Positions 53,087-63,248 of a stretch of DNA of 64,000 nucleotides are shown here, piece by piece. How positions within the stretch are numbered: position 1 is the stretch's first letter; each line of letters opens with the position of its first letter. The translations under genes and the position numbers were made by a program. This DNA is from Trueperella bialowiezensis (GTDB lineage Bacteria > Actinomycetota > Actinomycetes > Actinomycetales > Actinomycetaceae): contig NZ_LR134476.1 in assembly GCF_900637955.1 (NCBI RefSeq), positions 1,922,001 through 1,986,000 on the forward strand, in the 5' to 3' direction. A model generated the notes under the pieces. It did no database searches, was not told where the DNA came from, and was given only the letters and a program-made list of their open reading frames with translations.

Positions 53087-53750
53087 TCTCGATGATTTAG
53101 ACATTGCGGAGCTGGACCGCCGACTAGCGAAACTTCAAGCCAAAGCGACCGAGCATGAAAAGGCGGGGGGAGCAAGCCGGGAAACCGGGATCGTGTGGGT
53201 CGTCGCCAGCTTCGTTGGTATGTTCGCAGCTTTCATGCTGTTACTTGCTGAACGCGCATACCTCAAGAACCCCGCTGGCGATCTTTTATGCGATATTAAT
53301 CCGCTGGTAGGATGCTCGTCTTGGTTTACAAAATGGCAGGGCACCCTGTTTTTTGACGTTCCTAATGCCCTGTGGGGAGCCCTGTTTTTTGCCGGAATGG
53401 TAGGCCTCGGGCTCGTCCTAGTCACGGGCGGGCGTATGCACCGCCTGCTGTGGCTAGCCGCCAGCGCAGGAACAACACTGGGCATGGTGTGGGTCCTGTG
53501 GTTCGGCTACCAATCCTACGGAGTAGAACGGTCGATCTGCCCGTATTGCGTGGTCGTATGGCTGGCGGTGATTCCGCTGTTCGTCCACGTTGTAGCGCGC
53601 ACCTTGCAGGCCGGCCACCTCGGCGCCGGTGCGGCGCGAGTGGGCTCAACCCTCGTCCGCGACCGCTGGGTGATCGTCGGCGTCATCTACGGCCTGCTGG
53701 TGATCGCCACCGTCGTCGCCTTCTGGGACGTATGGGACCTGGTGTTCTAA
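53067..53750 (+). CDS. Vitamin K epoxide reductase (VKOR) family protein
   Basis: Membrane oxidase that re-oxidises DsbA-like proteins and passes electrons to quinone. 227 residues with four to five helices, the loop cysteines in LLCDINPLVGCSSW, and the CPYC active site (RSICPYCVVVWL). In Actinomyces, VKOR with a DsbA-like enzyme is needed for folding of pilins and other exported proteins; that may serve the exported proteins in this window. The start GTG lies inside the HAD gene, giving translational coupling. Confidence 0.9.
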   Translation: MANTSNDLDDLDIAELDRRLAKLQAKATEHEKAGGASRETGIVWVVASFVGMFAAFMLLLAERAYLKNPAGDLLCDINPLVGCSSWFTKWQGTLFFDVPNALWGALFFAGMVGLGLVLVTGGRMHRLLWLAASAGTTLGMVWVLWFGYQSYGVERSICPYCVVVWLAVIPLFVHVVARTLQAGHLGAGAARVGSTLVRDRWVIVGVIYGLLVIATVVAFWDVWDLVF

Positions 53751-53774
53751 CCAGCGGCGATAAATGCCGAGTTT

Positions 53775-54206
53775 CTAGTTCGCACGCCCCGGAATCTTAT
53801 CCGCGTAGCCCATGCTAGAAAGCGCTTCGCGAAGCTTGTCCATCGCCTGAGCAATCTCTTCCGCGGGTGCCTGCTGGGCGTTTTGCACGTAGGCGGCCTC
53901 TTCACTCTCGGCTGGAATCACGTGAATGTGGGTGTGCGGAACTTCGAAACCCAAAATGGCTGCCACAGCGCGCGGCACTCCGAAAGCGCGTTCTTGTGCC
54001 GAGGCGATCACCTGCGAAACTTTCGCCATGTGGGCGAAAACTTCCGGCTCGACGTCGTTGAACTTATCAACCTCGCGGATGGGGATCACCATGACGTGAC
54101 CGGGGCGCATCGGTTCGATCGTTGAGATGACAGCACAGTGCTCGTCTTTCCACACGATATTTCCGGGGAGTTCGCCTGCAATAATCTTCGAAAAAACACT
54201 AGCCAT
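53775..54206 (-). CDS. HIT family nucleotide-binding protein
   Basis: 143 residues with the histidine triad HTHIHVIP near residue 98 and the N-terminal [18 protein letters not shown] block. Such proteins hydrolyse nucleoside phosphoramidates or adenylylated compounds. Single gene, divergent from leuS and convergent with VKOR. Confidence 0.92.
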   Translation of the reverse strand: MASVFSKIIAGELPGNIVWKDEHCAVISTIEPMRPGHVMVIPIREVDKFNDVEPEVFAHMAKVSQVIASAQERAFGVPRAVAAILGFEVPHTHIHVIPAESEEAAYVQNAQQAPAEEIAQAMDKLREALSSMGYADKIPGRAN

Positions 54207-54306
54207 GACTCCAGTGTACGGCGAAAGTCACGTCTCTCACAGTGGCTCTCACCAGGTCAGGGGTGCGGGCTTGGATAGAATGGCCGCGATTAGTCAAAGG
54301 AGTAAT

Positions 54307-57183
54307 ATGAACACGCCAGCGCATCGGTATACGGCAGAGCTTGCGAACCAGATTGAACTGAAGTGGCAAGATCGCTGGGATGAGAATGAGACTTTTCAAG
54401 CCCCGAATCCGGTAGGAGATTTGGCGCCTGCAGATGGTGAGAAGCTCACGAAGGATCCGTATTACTTGCTGGACATGTTCCCTTACCCGTCAGGTAAAGG
54501 GCTGCACGTTGGCCACCCGCTTGGCTACATTGCTACCGATACGCTCGCACGTTTTGCGCGTATGCAGGGCAAGAACGTGCTGTACACGATGGGATATGAC
54601 TCCTTTGGTCTTCCTGCTGAACAGTACGCTGTACAAACCGGCCAGCATCCGCGGGTGACCACCGAGGAAAATATTGCGAACATGGCCCGTCAGCTGCGCA
54701 GGCTTGGCATGTCGCATGAAAAGCGCCGGTCTGTGGCCACCACCGACGTCGACTTCATGGGCTGGACCCAGTGGATTTTCCTGCAGATTTATAATTCGTG
54801 GTACGACGCCGACGCGCCCGGTCGCGCACCAGGCACGGTTGGTCGTGCTCGCCCGATCAGTGAACTTATTGAGGCATACGAGCAGGGAACAGTTGCGACG
54901 CCGGATGGTCGGCCGTGGTCCGAACTGTCCGAGGATGAGCGCCGCCAGGCAGTTGATAGCAAGCGTCTGGCCTACATTGACTACGCTCCGGTGAATTGGG
55001 CCCCCGGGCTGGGAACCGTGCTGGCTAATGAAGAAGTCACCGCCGAAGGGCGTTCCGAACGTGGAAACTTCCCCGTCTTCAAACGCGAGCTACGCCAGTG
55101 GATGATGCGGATTACCGCCTACGCTGATCGCCTTGCCGAGGATCTTGATCTGGTGGACTGGCCGGAAAAGGTGCGGCTCATGCAGCGCAACTGGATCGGC
55201 AAGTCGCACGGCGCGCAAGTGGATTTCGTTGCGCACAGTGCCGACGGCGATCACACGCTGCGCGTGTTTACTACCCGCCCGGACACCCTGTTCGGCGCAA
55301 CGTTCATGGTGGTTTCCCCCGAGCATCCGATGCTTGCCGGTTCTGGGATTCCGCGCGAATGGCCGGAAGGTACGAAGGCCGTGTGGACGGGCGGGGCTGG
55401 CACGCCCGGCGTCGCCGTCACTGACTATCAGGCACAGGCCGCCCGCAAGTCCGAGGTTGATCGCGCTGATGACACCCGTGAAAAGACGGGCGTGTTCACC
55501 GGTATCTACGCCACCAATCCGGTCAACGGGAAGAAGATCCCCGTCTTCACTGCTGATTACGTGATGATGGGATACGGTACGGGCGCGATTATGGCCGTGC
55601 CGGCACACGACCAGCGTGATTTCGATTTTGCTAAGGCCTTCGATCTGCCCATCATTCCCACGATGAAACCGGAAGATGGCTTCGAGTGGGATAGGGCGTG
55701 GGAAGCCGACGGCGAGATCATTGATTCGGCGAACGACGAGATTTCGCTTAATGGTATGCATCTTGATGAGGCAGTCAAAGCGATCACCGAATGGCTCGAG
55801 AGCAAGGGGCTGGGCGAGGCGACTGTCACCTATCGGCTCCGGGACTGGCTGTTTTCCCGCCAGCGTTACTGGGGTGAACCGTTCCCGATCGTCTATGACG
55901 AGGACGGCCACCCCCACGATCTTCCAGAATCGATGCTTCCGGTCGAACTTCCCGACACGCCGGACTACACGCCGCGTTCGTTCGATCCCGACGACGCCGA
56001 ATCCAACCCGGAGCCGCCGCTCGGCCGTCTTGATGACTGGGTGAACGTCGAGCTCGATCTGGGCGATGGGCCGAAGATGTATAAGCGTGACACGAACACG
56101 ATGCCGAACTGGGCTGGTTCGTGCTGGTACGAGCTACGCTACTTGGATCCAAATAACACTGAAAAGTTTGTTGATCCGCAGGTTGAAGAATACTGGATGG
56201 GTCCGAACGAGAAGAAGAAGGCTGGCGGTACCGACCTGTATGTCGGCGGCGTCGAACATGCCGTGTTGCACTTGCTGTATGCCCGTTTCTGGCACAAGGT
56301 GCTCTACGATCTGGGGCATGTGAGCTCCTCGGAGCCGTTCCACAAGCTGTTCAACCAGGGTTACGTACAGGCCTACGCTTACACTGATTCTCGCGGCCAG
56401 TATGTTCCGGCCGATGAGGTGGAAGAAGTTGCTGCCGCAGACGGTTCGGGCGAGGTCACGTACATGTGGAACGGCGAGCAGGTCAACCGTGAATACGGCA
56501 AGATGGGCAAGTCGCTGAAGAACATTGTCACCCCCGATGAGATGGCTGAACAGTACGGTGCAGACACGTTCCGGGTGTATGAAATGTCGATGGGCCCACT
56601 TGATGTGGATCGCCCGTGGGAAACCCGGGCGGTTGTGGGCGCGCATCGCTTCTTGCAGCGGCTGTGGCGCAACGTTGTCGATGAAGAAACTGGGCAGATC
56701 GTCGTCGTTGATGAAGAGCCGGATCTGGAAACGGCGAAGCTGACAGCCCGGACGATTGTGGGCGTGGCTGAGGACTACGCGAACATGCACATCAACACGG
56801 CGATTGCCAAGATGATTGTGCTCAACAATCATTTGACAACGCGCGATGTTCCGCGTTCGGTTGCCGAGGCGCTCGTGTTGATGGTTGCTCCCGTGGCGCC
56901 GCACGTGGCCGAGGAACTGTGGGAGCGGCTTGGTCATGACGAGTCGCTGGCCTACGAACCGTTCCCGCAGGTCACCGATGAATCGCTGCTGGAAGATGAC
57001 ACGGTCACCGCGATCGTCCAGGTCAAGGGCAAGGTGCGGGACCGGTTCGAGGTCGCACCGGATATTTCTGCGGACGAGCTGGAAAAGCTCGCGTTGGCGT
57101 CCGAGAAGGTGCAAAAGTTCCTGGATGGTGAGCCGCGTAAGGTGATTGTCCGGGCACCGAACTTGGTGAACGTGGTGCCGTAA
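54307..57183 (+). CDS. leuS: Leucyl-tRNA synthetase
   Basis: 958 residues from ATG 54307, with AAAGGAG six bases before; a longer frame to 54127 would overlap the HIT gene. The class-I HIGH motif appears as [10 protein letters not shown] after MFPYPSGK, and KMSKS as KMGKSLKN. The CP1 editing domain (about 250-440) contains the [12 protein letters not shown] and VPAHDQRD blocks, so editing looks intact. A 40-50 residue insert ahead of the KMGKS motif is usual in actinobacteria. Confidence 0.97.
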   Translation: MNTPAHRYTAELANQIELKWQDRWDENETFQAPNPVGDLAPADGEKLTKDPYYLLDMFPYPSGKGLHVGHPLGYIATDTLARFARMQGKNVLYTMGYDSFGLPAEQYAVQTGQHPRVTTEENIANMARQLRRLGMSHEKRRSVATTDVDFMGWTQWIFLQIYNSWYDADAPGRAPGTVGRARPISELIEAYEQGTVATPDGRPWSELSEDERRQAVDSKRLAYIDYAPVNWAPGLGTVLANEEVTAEGRSERGNFPVFKRELRQWMMRITAYADRLAEDLDLVDWPEKVRLMQRNWIGKSHGAQVDFVAHSADGDHTLRVFTTRPDTLFGATFMVVSPEHPMLAGSGIPREWPEGTKAVWTGGAGTPGVAVTDYQAQAARKSEVDRADDTREKTGVFTGIYATNPVNGKKIPVFTADYVMMGYGTGAIMAVPAHDQRDFDFAKAFDLPIIPTMKPEDGFEWDRAWEADGEIIDSANDEISLNGMHLDEAVKAITEWLESKGLGEATVTYRLRDWLFSRQRYWGEPFPIVYDEDGHPHDLPESMLPVELPDTPDYTPRSFDPDDAESNPEPPLGRLDDWVNVELDLGDGPKMYKRDTNTMPNWAGSCWYELRYLDPNNTEKFVDPQVEEYWMGPNEKKKAGGTDLYVGGVEHAVLHLLYARFWHKVLYDLGHVSSSEPFHKLFNQGYVQAYAYTDSRGQYVPADEVEEVAAADGSGEVTYMWNGEQVNREYGKMGKSLKNIVTPDEMAEQYGADTFRVYEMSMGPLDVDRPWETRAVVGAHRFLQRLWRNVVDEETGQIVVVDEEPDLETAKLTARTIVGVAEDYANMHINTAIAKMIVLNNHLTTRDVPRSVAEALVLMVAPVAPHVAEELWERLGHDESLAYEPFPQVTDESLLEDDTVTAIVQVKGKVRDRFEVAPDISADELEKLALASEKVQKFLDGEPRKVIVRAPNLVNVVP

Positions 57184-57197
57184 AACGCCGGCATTCC

Positions 57198-57235
57198 AAG
57201 CAGACTCCGTCCACAGGCTGGAATGGGGTCTGCTT
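57198..57235 (+). terminator. Hairpin after leuS
   Basis: AAGCAGACTCC (57198-57208) pairs with GGGGTCTGCTT (57225-57235), 11 pairs with one G-T. No T run follows, so termination is uncertain. Confidence 0.4.
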
Positions 57236-57285
57236 ACTACTCGAGACGCGTTACAGTTGTTCGAACTCAACAGAAAGGGCACGTG

Positions 57286-58257
57286 ATGGCCGCTATCGAC
57301 ATCTCCGAGGTGGAGGCATTCGGGCGGAATGCGTGGAAGATTGTTTCTCCTACTGGAGCTACCGCGGTGGTGTCCAGCAGGGGCGCAACCCTCGTGTCCT
57401 GGCAACCCCAGCCCGGTGTGGAGTTGATATCGAGCTATGTTGATGCCAAGGAGCTTGATGCGGCTGTAGGTGGACGCGCGCTGATTATGGCGCCGTGGGC
57501 AGGAGCTATCGACGGCGGGTCCTATAGTTTTGACGGGGTTGACTACGAGATTGGCGACGACGCGCGCGGACTGGCATATGAGCAAGACTTTTGCCTAAGC
57601 TCAGCTGGTTCGACGCTGTCGCTTCGTGCGCAATTGCCGACGACGCCGGGGTATCCGTGGCCGGTTGAGGTAGCCGTGCATTATTCACTCGACTCGGGTG
57701 CGGATGGGGAAGAGCACCTGTCGGTGACGATTGTTGCCGTCAACCGTGCGGATACGGCGGCGCCGCTATCGCTGGGGTGGAGCCCGCACGTGAAACTGCC
57801 CGGACTGAGTGCGGTATCGAACCTTGGAGTATCCGTGCCGGCTCGTACTCGGATTTTGACCACGAGGTACGGCGTTCCACTACCTGGTGAGTCTGCCTAT
57901 GCCGGGGTGAAGGCGCCGATGAAAATTGACTACCTCGGCGCAGTTAAGCTTGACGATTACTATCGCGGGCTCGTGCCGGATAACTACGGGGTGGTTGCTA
58001 CCCGCGTGGTTGATCCGGCGTCGAATGCGCAGATTGTCCTCACGCAAGAGCCTGGTGAGGCGCCGGTTGTGCACCTCAATACTGGTGATGGTTTGAACCT
58101 TGGTGCGCGCGAGTCGATACAGATTGCGGCGATGTCCCATGTTCCAGACGCGTTTAACCGGCCCGACGCGGCCAGTTCCATTCGAGTGGCAGCAGGGCAG
58201 TCGCGCAGGATGACGGCCACGTTGAGCTATCAGGCGGCGGGCTTTAGCGGAAACTGA
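57286..58257 (+). CDS. Aldose 1-epimerase (galactose mutarotase) family protein
   Basis: 323 residues from ATG 57286 behind AAAGG; the frame to 57223 is an unneeded extension. Beta-sandwich pattern of the family with RGATLVSWQP, ALIMAPWAGAIDGGSYSFDG and SLGWSPHVKLPG, where the His is a likely catalytic residue. Sugar substrate unknown. It stands alone between leuS and comEA. Confidence 0.8.
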   Translation: MAAIDISEVEAFGRNAWKIVSPTGATAVVSSRGATLVSWQPQPGVELISSYVDAKELDAAVGGRALIMAPWAGAIDGGSYSFDGVDYEIGDDARGLAYEQDFCLSSAGSTLSLRAQLPTTPGYPWPVEVAVHYSLDSGADGEEHLSVTIVAVNRADTAAPLSLGWSPHVKLPGLSAVSNLGVSVPARTRILTTRYGVPLPGESAYAGVKAPMKIDYLGAVKLDDYYRGLVPDNYGVVATRVVDPASNAQIVLTQEPGEAPVVHLNTGDGLNLGARESIQIAAMSHVPDAFNRPDAASSIRVAAGQSRRMTATLSYQAAGFSGN

Positions 58258-58348
58258 ATCATTATCAACAGGTCGCCACATGGGCGTCATGTGCGATGCC
58301 TGTGGGTAACGTGCCGGGGCTCGTCTTCGTCACGCGCACAATAGCTGC

Positions 58349-59227
58349 ATGACATCTCCACCTCCGCGCCGAACCCCCACCCGCAGATCGCCTCGCGTGC
58401 GTCACAATGGTGGCCAGTGGGGGAAAGCGCAGAGTTTTGCCCGCCAGGCACTGCGTGCCGGTGCTGGCGACGACGTCGGCTCGCTGACCACTAGCGCTAC
58501 GGCCGAAGCTGAGCCTGTGCGGAGGCGTTTTGTGCTCGACGGGCGTTCGCTACGGCTGGTTGCGATATTTCTGACCGTTCTTACTCTGTCTGCCATTATT
58601 GCCGCGCTGTCGTCGCGCTCGGTCAACGTTTCTGCCATCCCGCCGAAAGACGAGAGCCAAACCGCGCCGGTGCGGGTAGAAGCAACGCCAGATCCGGCCA
58701 CCAGTGAGACCTCCAATGCGCCGGGTAGCGAATCTGACGGCGAGGCTAGCTCGAGTGAGGTTGTCGTCCACGTGTCCGGTGCGGTGCGCAGCCCGGGCGT
58801 CGTCACGTTGCAGGGGGCTGTGCGCGTGGTCGATGCCGTTGACGCCGCTGGGGGAGCCAGCGACGACGCCGATCTATCGGCCATCAATCTCGCTCAACGT
58901 ATCGAGGATGGAAGTCATGTTCACGTGCCCGCTCAGGGAGAAGCAGGCCCGGGCGGAGTGGTCTCCGGGAGCGCAACAGATCACGGTCAAGGAACAGACG
59001 GAGCAGGTAACGCTGGCGGTAGCGCGGGCAAGGAAAAGGTTAATGTCAACACCGCATCGCAGGCGGAACTCGAAACAATACCCGGCATAGGGCCGGTGAC
59101 CGCACAGGCTATTATCGCTTGGCGCGATGAACACGGGAATTTTCGCTCCGTTGACGAACTGACGGAAGTAAGCGGAATTGGGCCGAAAACACTGGAACGC
59201 TTGCGAGACCACGTGCGGGTGTCCTAG
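58349..59227 (+). CDS. comEA: ComEA family DNA-binding protein
   Basis: DNA receptor of the competence machinery. 292 residues: a basic N-terminal arm, one membrane helix (LRLVAIFLTVLTLSAIIAAL), an SLBB domain (VVVHVSGAVRSPGVVTLQGA), a Gly/Thr-rich linker and a C-terminal helix-hairpin-helix DNA-binding domain (VNVNTASQAELETIPGIGPV, NFRSVDELTEVSGIGPKTLE). It is followed by comEC after eight bases, the usual operon. Confidence 0.94.
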   Translation: MTSPPPRRTPTRRSPRVRHNGGQWGKAQSFARQALRAGAGDDVGSLTTSATAEAEPVRRRFVLDGRSLRLVAIFLTVLTLSAIIAALSSRSVNVSAIPPKDESQTAPVRVEATPDPATSETSNAPGSESDGEASSSEVVVHVSGAVRSPGVVTLQGAVRVVDAVDAAGGASDDADLSAINLAQRIEDGSHVHVPAQGEAGPGGVVSGSATDHGQGTDGAGNAGGSAGKEKVNVNTASQAELETIPGIGPVTAQAIIAWRDEHGNFRSVDELTEVSGIGPKTLERLRDHVRVS

Positions 59228-59235
59228 GACTACCC

Positions 59236-61446
59236 GTGCACGATTACCGCCTCCTTCTTCCGGCGCTGATCTGCTGGGGTATTGCCATCATCAAGCCAGC
59301 AGATTACCTCGTGCTGAGTGCGATTGGCGCGCTTGTTTTGCTCGCCGGGCTGCTCAATAGGCGCTGGCTGTTAACAATCTGCGGGATAGCGGTTTTAGCA
59401 TCTTGTGTGACGGGCGTGGCTCACGCCGTGGTCCAAGCTAGCGACGCCGTCACGAAACTTGCCACCGACAGCGCCACGGTGAGCGTCAACGCTGTCATTG
59501 ACTCCTATCCGCGCTATCGCAACGGCGGCTACTCAGCCCGCGCCAACGTGCATACCATCACGTCTGGCACCGAGACCCACACGTCCACCCAGGGGGTTCT
59601 CATCAGGTGGTCTGAATCCGTGCCACATGCCGCAGCCCTCACCCGTGGCAGCGACTTCCACGGAACAGGCACCCTGCGATCTTTGCCTGCAGACTTTTCC
59701 GCGGTGGCCGCACTGGAACTCAGCGACGTGCAGGAGGTGAGCGAGCCGAGCACGACCGAGACGATCCGAAGTGCACTCAAAGAAGCGGTAGCTGATAGAC
59801 CCTGGCACGCCCAGCTCATCCCCGGTGTCGTCGTCGGAGACGACACCGGCCTACCGGAAGACGCCACTGAGAACATGCGAATCCTCGGCCTGTCACACTT
59901 GACCGCCGTATCCGGCTCGCACGTCTCGTTAGCCATCGGCGTCGTCCTCGCCATCATCGGACGCACACGCCCCCTACTTGCCGGCCTCGTCAGTTTGCTC
60001 GCACTTGCCGGCCTTGTTGAACTCGTCGGAGCAGAAGCCTCAGTTCTGCGCGCCGGATACATGGGAATATTCGTCTGCATCGCGGTGGCGATTCGCCGAT
60101 CAAGTTCCGCATTTCCGCTCCTGTGCCTGACCGTACTGATCGTCGCACTTACCGATCTCGACCTTGCTCGCAGCCTCGGCTTCCAACTATCCGCCATCGC
60201 AACCGGCGCCATCATCGCCTTTGGATACCCACTGCAACGCCACCTGCGTGAACACATGCCGTCCGCGCTCGCGGACGTACTCGCAATATCCGTCATTGCC
60301 GCGGTAGCGACTGGGCCACTGCTTTTCCGTATCCAAGAGGTTGCCTCGCTTTGGTCTGCGATCGCGAACGCGCTTGTGGCCCCGGTGGTTGCGCCCTTGA
60401 CAATCCTGGGCATGGCTGGGGCACTCGCACTGCCCGTTGCACCATTCGTAGCAGTGCCAGTGCTCCGAGTCTGTGAATTATTTACCGGATGGATGGCAGG
60501 AGTTACTCACGTACTCATTTCCTTCCCGGGTTCACATCTACCTACGCCAGTCGCATTCGCGGGCCAGGTGTGCATCCTCGCTGCTGTTGTGTGCGCTATC
60601 TGGCGTGAAAAACTTCGCATGATCCTTATCGCCGTCGGCGTGCTTTTTTGCTCAGCAGCTTTAGTGCCATTCTTTCTTCGCCTGCCGGTGTTGACCCCCG
60701 GCAGTGCAAAGACGTCAAACTGGGAAGCAATCCAGTGTGACGTCGGCCAAGGCTCAGCGTTCGTTGCTCGCCGCGGCGGACGGACAGTGCTCATGGACGT
60801 TGGGCCAGAAGGCGGAAACATTTCGGGATGCATGGAGGCCGCGGGTATCGAGCATCTCGATCTGCTGATCATTAGCCATTTTGATGCTGATCACGTACGC
60901 GGGCTAGAAGAACTGCTGGCTACAGTGACCGTGGCCGAAGTCTGGTATTCACGCAACCTGCATCCGCATTACAATTCCGATCCAGCCTTCGAGTTGCTCG
61001 ATAGCTCCGGGATTCAGCATCGGTCGGTCGCGCCGGGGGAGACGTATCGCGATGATACTGGCGAAACGTTTATCGACGTCGTCGGGCCCAGAATAACGAC
61101 GGGCGCGGTAACCAGTACGAATGCCGACTCGCTCGTCGTCGTCATGAACACTGATTCGCACCGGGTGCTCGTCCTATCGGATGCTCCCTATGAACGCCAG
61201 GTCACGTTAACGGGTGTCGTCCACGATATTGACGTGGTTATTGCCGGCCATCACGGAGCAGCGGATCAAAGCCCAGAACTAGCCGAATCACTCAATCCGC
61301 GAATCTCACTATTTTCCGTGGGGGAGAACGACTATGGGCATCCGACCGAGCGAGCCCTCGAGATATGGGACGCTCCCATCGTGGCGCGCACGGATCAGTG
61401 CGGAATGATCACGTTGACGGCGCAGTCGGTCATCTCTGGATGTTAA
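59236..61446 (+). CDS. comEC: ComEC/Rec2 family DNA uptake channel protein
   Basis: 736 residues from GTG 59236. N-terminal OB-like extracellular part, the competence membrane domain with about ten helices (GLSHLTAVSGSHVSLAIGVV; LRAGYMG; GFQLSAIATGA), and a C-terminal metallo-beta-lactamase-like domain (IQCDVGQGSAFVARRGGRTV, ISHFDADHVRG, VIAGHHGAADQSP). The zinc-site histidines are present. In relatives holA and rpsT tend to follow; here an ABC locus follows instead. Confidence 0.93.
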   Translation: MHDYRLLLPALICWGIAIIKPADYLVLSAIGALVLLAGLLNRRWLLTICGIAVLASCVTGVAHAVVQASDAVTKLATDSATVSVNAVIDSYPRYRNGGYSARANVHTITSGTETHTSTQGVLIRWSESVPHAAALTRGSDFHGTGTLRSLPADFSAVAALELSDVQEVSEPSTTETIRSALKEAVADRPWHAQLIPGVVVGDDTGLPEDATENMRILGLSHLTAVSGSHVSLAIGVVLAIIGRTRPLLAGLVSLLALAGLVELVGAEASVLRAGYMGIFVCIAVAIRRSSSAFPLLCLTVLIVALTDLDLARSLGFQLSAIATGAIIAFGYPLQRHLREHMPSALADVLAISVIAAVATGPLLFRIQEVASLWSAIANALVAPVVAPLTILGMAGALALPVAPFVAVPVLRVCELFTGWMAGVTHVLISFPGSHLPTPVAFAGQVCILAAVVCAIWREKLRMILIAVGVLFCSAALVPFFLRLPVLTPGSAKTSNWEAIQCDVGQGSAFVARRGGRTVLMDVGPEGGNISGCMEAAGIEHLDLLIISHFDADHVRGLEELLATVTVAEVWYSRNLHPHYNSDPAFELLDSSGIQHRSVAPGETYRDDTGETFIDVVGPRITTGAVTSTNADSLVVVMNTDSHRVLVLSDAPYERQVTLTGVVHDIDVVIAGHHGAADQSPELAESLNPRISLFSVGENDYGHPTERALEIWDAPIVARTDQCGMITLTAQSVISGC

Positions 61447-61591
61447 AACACACGCTCCGGTAAACCGCTTTTCAATTCGCTACAAAATCCGCTTATAGCG
61501 AACGCTTGAGTTTCGTTTTTTCTAAAGACAAGTGATCAGCGCCACTGTAGGCTTGGATTAAATGGTTCTCAACAAGGAGAGAGGAAGAGCC

Positions 61592-61911
61592 GTGAAGAAT
61601 AAGAAAGAATTGCCGCAATTGCCTTAGCGGCAGTTGCCCTAGCAGGTGCCGTGGCAGTGCCTGCTCATGCGGGAGTGGGATACCGAGGGACTAAAGTCGC
61701 TGGCTGTCAGGCGTACATAAATGGAAATCAAGCTTGGACTGATTGTTATAAAGCTGAGATTTCTGGCCATGTACAGACAAAGGTTTGGTGTACTGGCCAG
61801 GCGACACGAGTGAGTTCGAGAGTTTACGTGACCAAAGGTACCAGTGCGTATCAGATTGCCCAGACTAAATGTCTGGGCAATGTTCATACAGCTCAAACAT
61901 ATTTTAGCTAG
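61592..61911 (+). pseudogene. Small secreted four-cysteine protein, frame broken near the start
   Basis: A GTG at 61592 behind AAGGAGAGAGGAAG opens VKNKKELPQLP and stops at once. One base shifted, the sequence reads RIAAIALAAVALAGAVAVPA-HA, a clear signal peptide, followed by about 80 residues with four cysteines (VAGCQAY, WTDCYKA, VWCTGQ, TKCLGN) and no stop until 61911. One extra A in the AAA at 61604-61606 would join the GTG to the signal peptide. Otherwise only an internal GTG at 61651 remains. It resembles a secreted peptide or bacteriocin precursor in size and context; I do not recognise the family. Confidence 0.65.
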
Positions 61912-61961
61912 AACTGAAACTCTAACATACTAAGTCAGCGTGTGATCAGATAGGAGTTTTG

Positions 61962-62573
61962 ATGACGCGGCTCCTTTTTAGGCGCCCGCAAATGTTACGC
62001 TCATTGATCGTGACTGTGGTGGCATTATTTTTTTCAGTCACCATTTTCAACGACTGGAAGGTTAGTTATCACGGAGTTGGGCCGGGAATCTATTGCTCTT
62101 TTGTGTACGCGTTCGGGTTAGTTGGTGGATTTGCTTACCTTGAGCATCGAGCGCGAAAGACAGCGAGTGATAGCGTCGTTGCGGTGGCGTCACGGACATG
62201 GCTCAATGCGCGCTTTTTCACTGCGGATGTAATTCGACTAGCGTTAATTCCGCTGGGGACTTTGAGCGCTGTCATTATGATCGGTTCAGCGGTCTTGACC
62301 GGGCGTGGCTATCTGGAGCCCGAATACGTTGCCCTCACGGCAGCTTCTCTGATTTTTGCTATCGTGATGGGTTGGCTCATCGCATTCCTTATTGAGAATC
62401 CAATTATCGGTGTACTTCTGTCATATGTTTTAGTTTTTTTTCGCGCTAACGTTTTCTATACAACCTGCAAGGGAGTCTTACACGTGGATCAGCTTCGACA
62501 TGAACGCATTGGTGCGAATGCTAATCCTTACTATGATCGTTCTTTGCGGTCTTTGGACAAGCGTTTGGGCTAA
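61962..62573 (+). CDS. ABC transporter membrane protein, N-terminal part (split by T8)
   Basis: 203 residues from ATG 61962, with AGGAG five to six bases before. Five helices (LIVTVVALFFSVTIF, GIYCSFVYAFGLVGGFAYL, LALIPLGTLSAVIMIGSAVL, YVALTAASLIFAIVMGWLIA, PIIGVLLSYVLVFF), after which the frame passes eight T (62434-62441) and loses membrane character (CKGVLHVDQLRHERIG). With seven T the protein continues through ALTFSIQPARESYTWISFDM directly into the following frame, giving about 427 residues. I read the two parts as one permease gene disrupted by one base. Confidence 0.65.
   Translation: MTRLLFRRPQMLRSLIVTVVALFFSVTIFNDWKVSYHGVGPGIYCSFVYAFGLVGGFAYLEHRARKTASDSVVAVASRTWLNARFFTADVIRLALIPLGTLSAVIMIGSAVLTGRGYLEPEYVALTAASLIFAIVMGWLIAFLIENPIIGVLLSYVLVFFRANVFYTTCKGVLHVDQLRHERIGANANPYYDRSLRSLDKRLG
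62434..62441 (+). promoter_or_regulatory. Poly-T (T8) tract at the permease frame break
   Basis: Eight T in the codons for the end of helix 5. Loss of one T fuses the two membrane-protein frames in the +1 direction. It may be a slippage site or a sequencing error. Confidence 0.6.
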
Positions 62574-63243
62574 GGGAATACAACTTAGAAAAGTTCTGGG
62601 GACGACAGCGCTTATCGTCGTAGTTGCTTCAGTCTGGATTGCCACTCCCATTACGCTCGATACCAAACCGCGTACGAGTGCCATTCCACCAACTTGTCAG
62701 GATGTCGGATCTGACATGGTCTGTGTATGGCCTGAAGACGAATATAAGTTGCCTCACTTAGTGATGTACGCTGAAAATTTTCGCGAAATGATGGATACGA
62801 TCGGAGCCGATATGGAGCCGACGCTATATGCTGAGCCAAACATCAAAAGAATTTCTGATGAAGCCTCAGTTGTTGATGGTGCGGTTCGGGAATATCCTGA
62901 ATATACGCAGATAAGAGTAATCTACCCATTTGGTGCTGCTGAAGGATCTTGGGCAGCAGCCCGCGGTTACGTTGATCCTTCATTATGGCAGTGTGATAGC
63001 TCAGTTAGTCCGTTATCTGATGATGAGGTCCGGATGAATCATTTTCTTCTTTTAGATTTGATGACCAACTGGACATACGGTGATATCGGATACTCAGATT
63101 TTTCTTCTGGTAACCAAGAATACACAGAATCTAGTCACAGTCTTGGGGCTCAGCTGGCACCGCTTTCTCGTGAAGATCAGATCGCGAAGCTAGCGGACTA
63201 TCTCACTCATTTTCGTGATACCTGCGAAATCTCTGAAGGGTGA
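62500..63243 (+). CDS. ABC transporter membrane protein, C-terminal part
   Basis: Open as 247 residues from ATG 62500, but the frame is open and sensible upstream to the T8 tract. Two helices (LVRMLILTMIVLCGLWTSVW; LGTTALIVVVASVWIATPI) are followed by about 170 residues that should lie outside the cell, with two or three cysteines (PTCQDV, DMVCVWP, WQCDSS, DTCEIS). Its end overlaps the start region of the ABC ATPase. Such a large external C-terminal domain is unusual for a small ABC-2 permease and may bind the secreted protein encoded upstream; that is inference. Confidence 0.6.
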   Translation: MNALVRMLILTMIVLCGLWTSVWAKGIQLRKVLGTTALIVVVASVWIATPITLDTKPRTSAIPPTCQDVGSDMVCVWPEDEYKLPHLVMYAENFREMMDTIGADMEPTLYAEPNIKRISDEASVVDGAVREYPEYTQIRVIYPFGAAEGSWAAARGYVDPSLWQCDSSVSPLSDDEVRMNHFLLLDLMTNWTYGDIGYSDFSSGNQEYTESSHSLGAQLAPLSREDQIAKLADYLTHFRDTCEISEG

Positions 63244-63248
63244 ATTTC

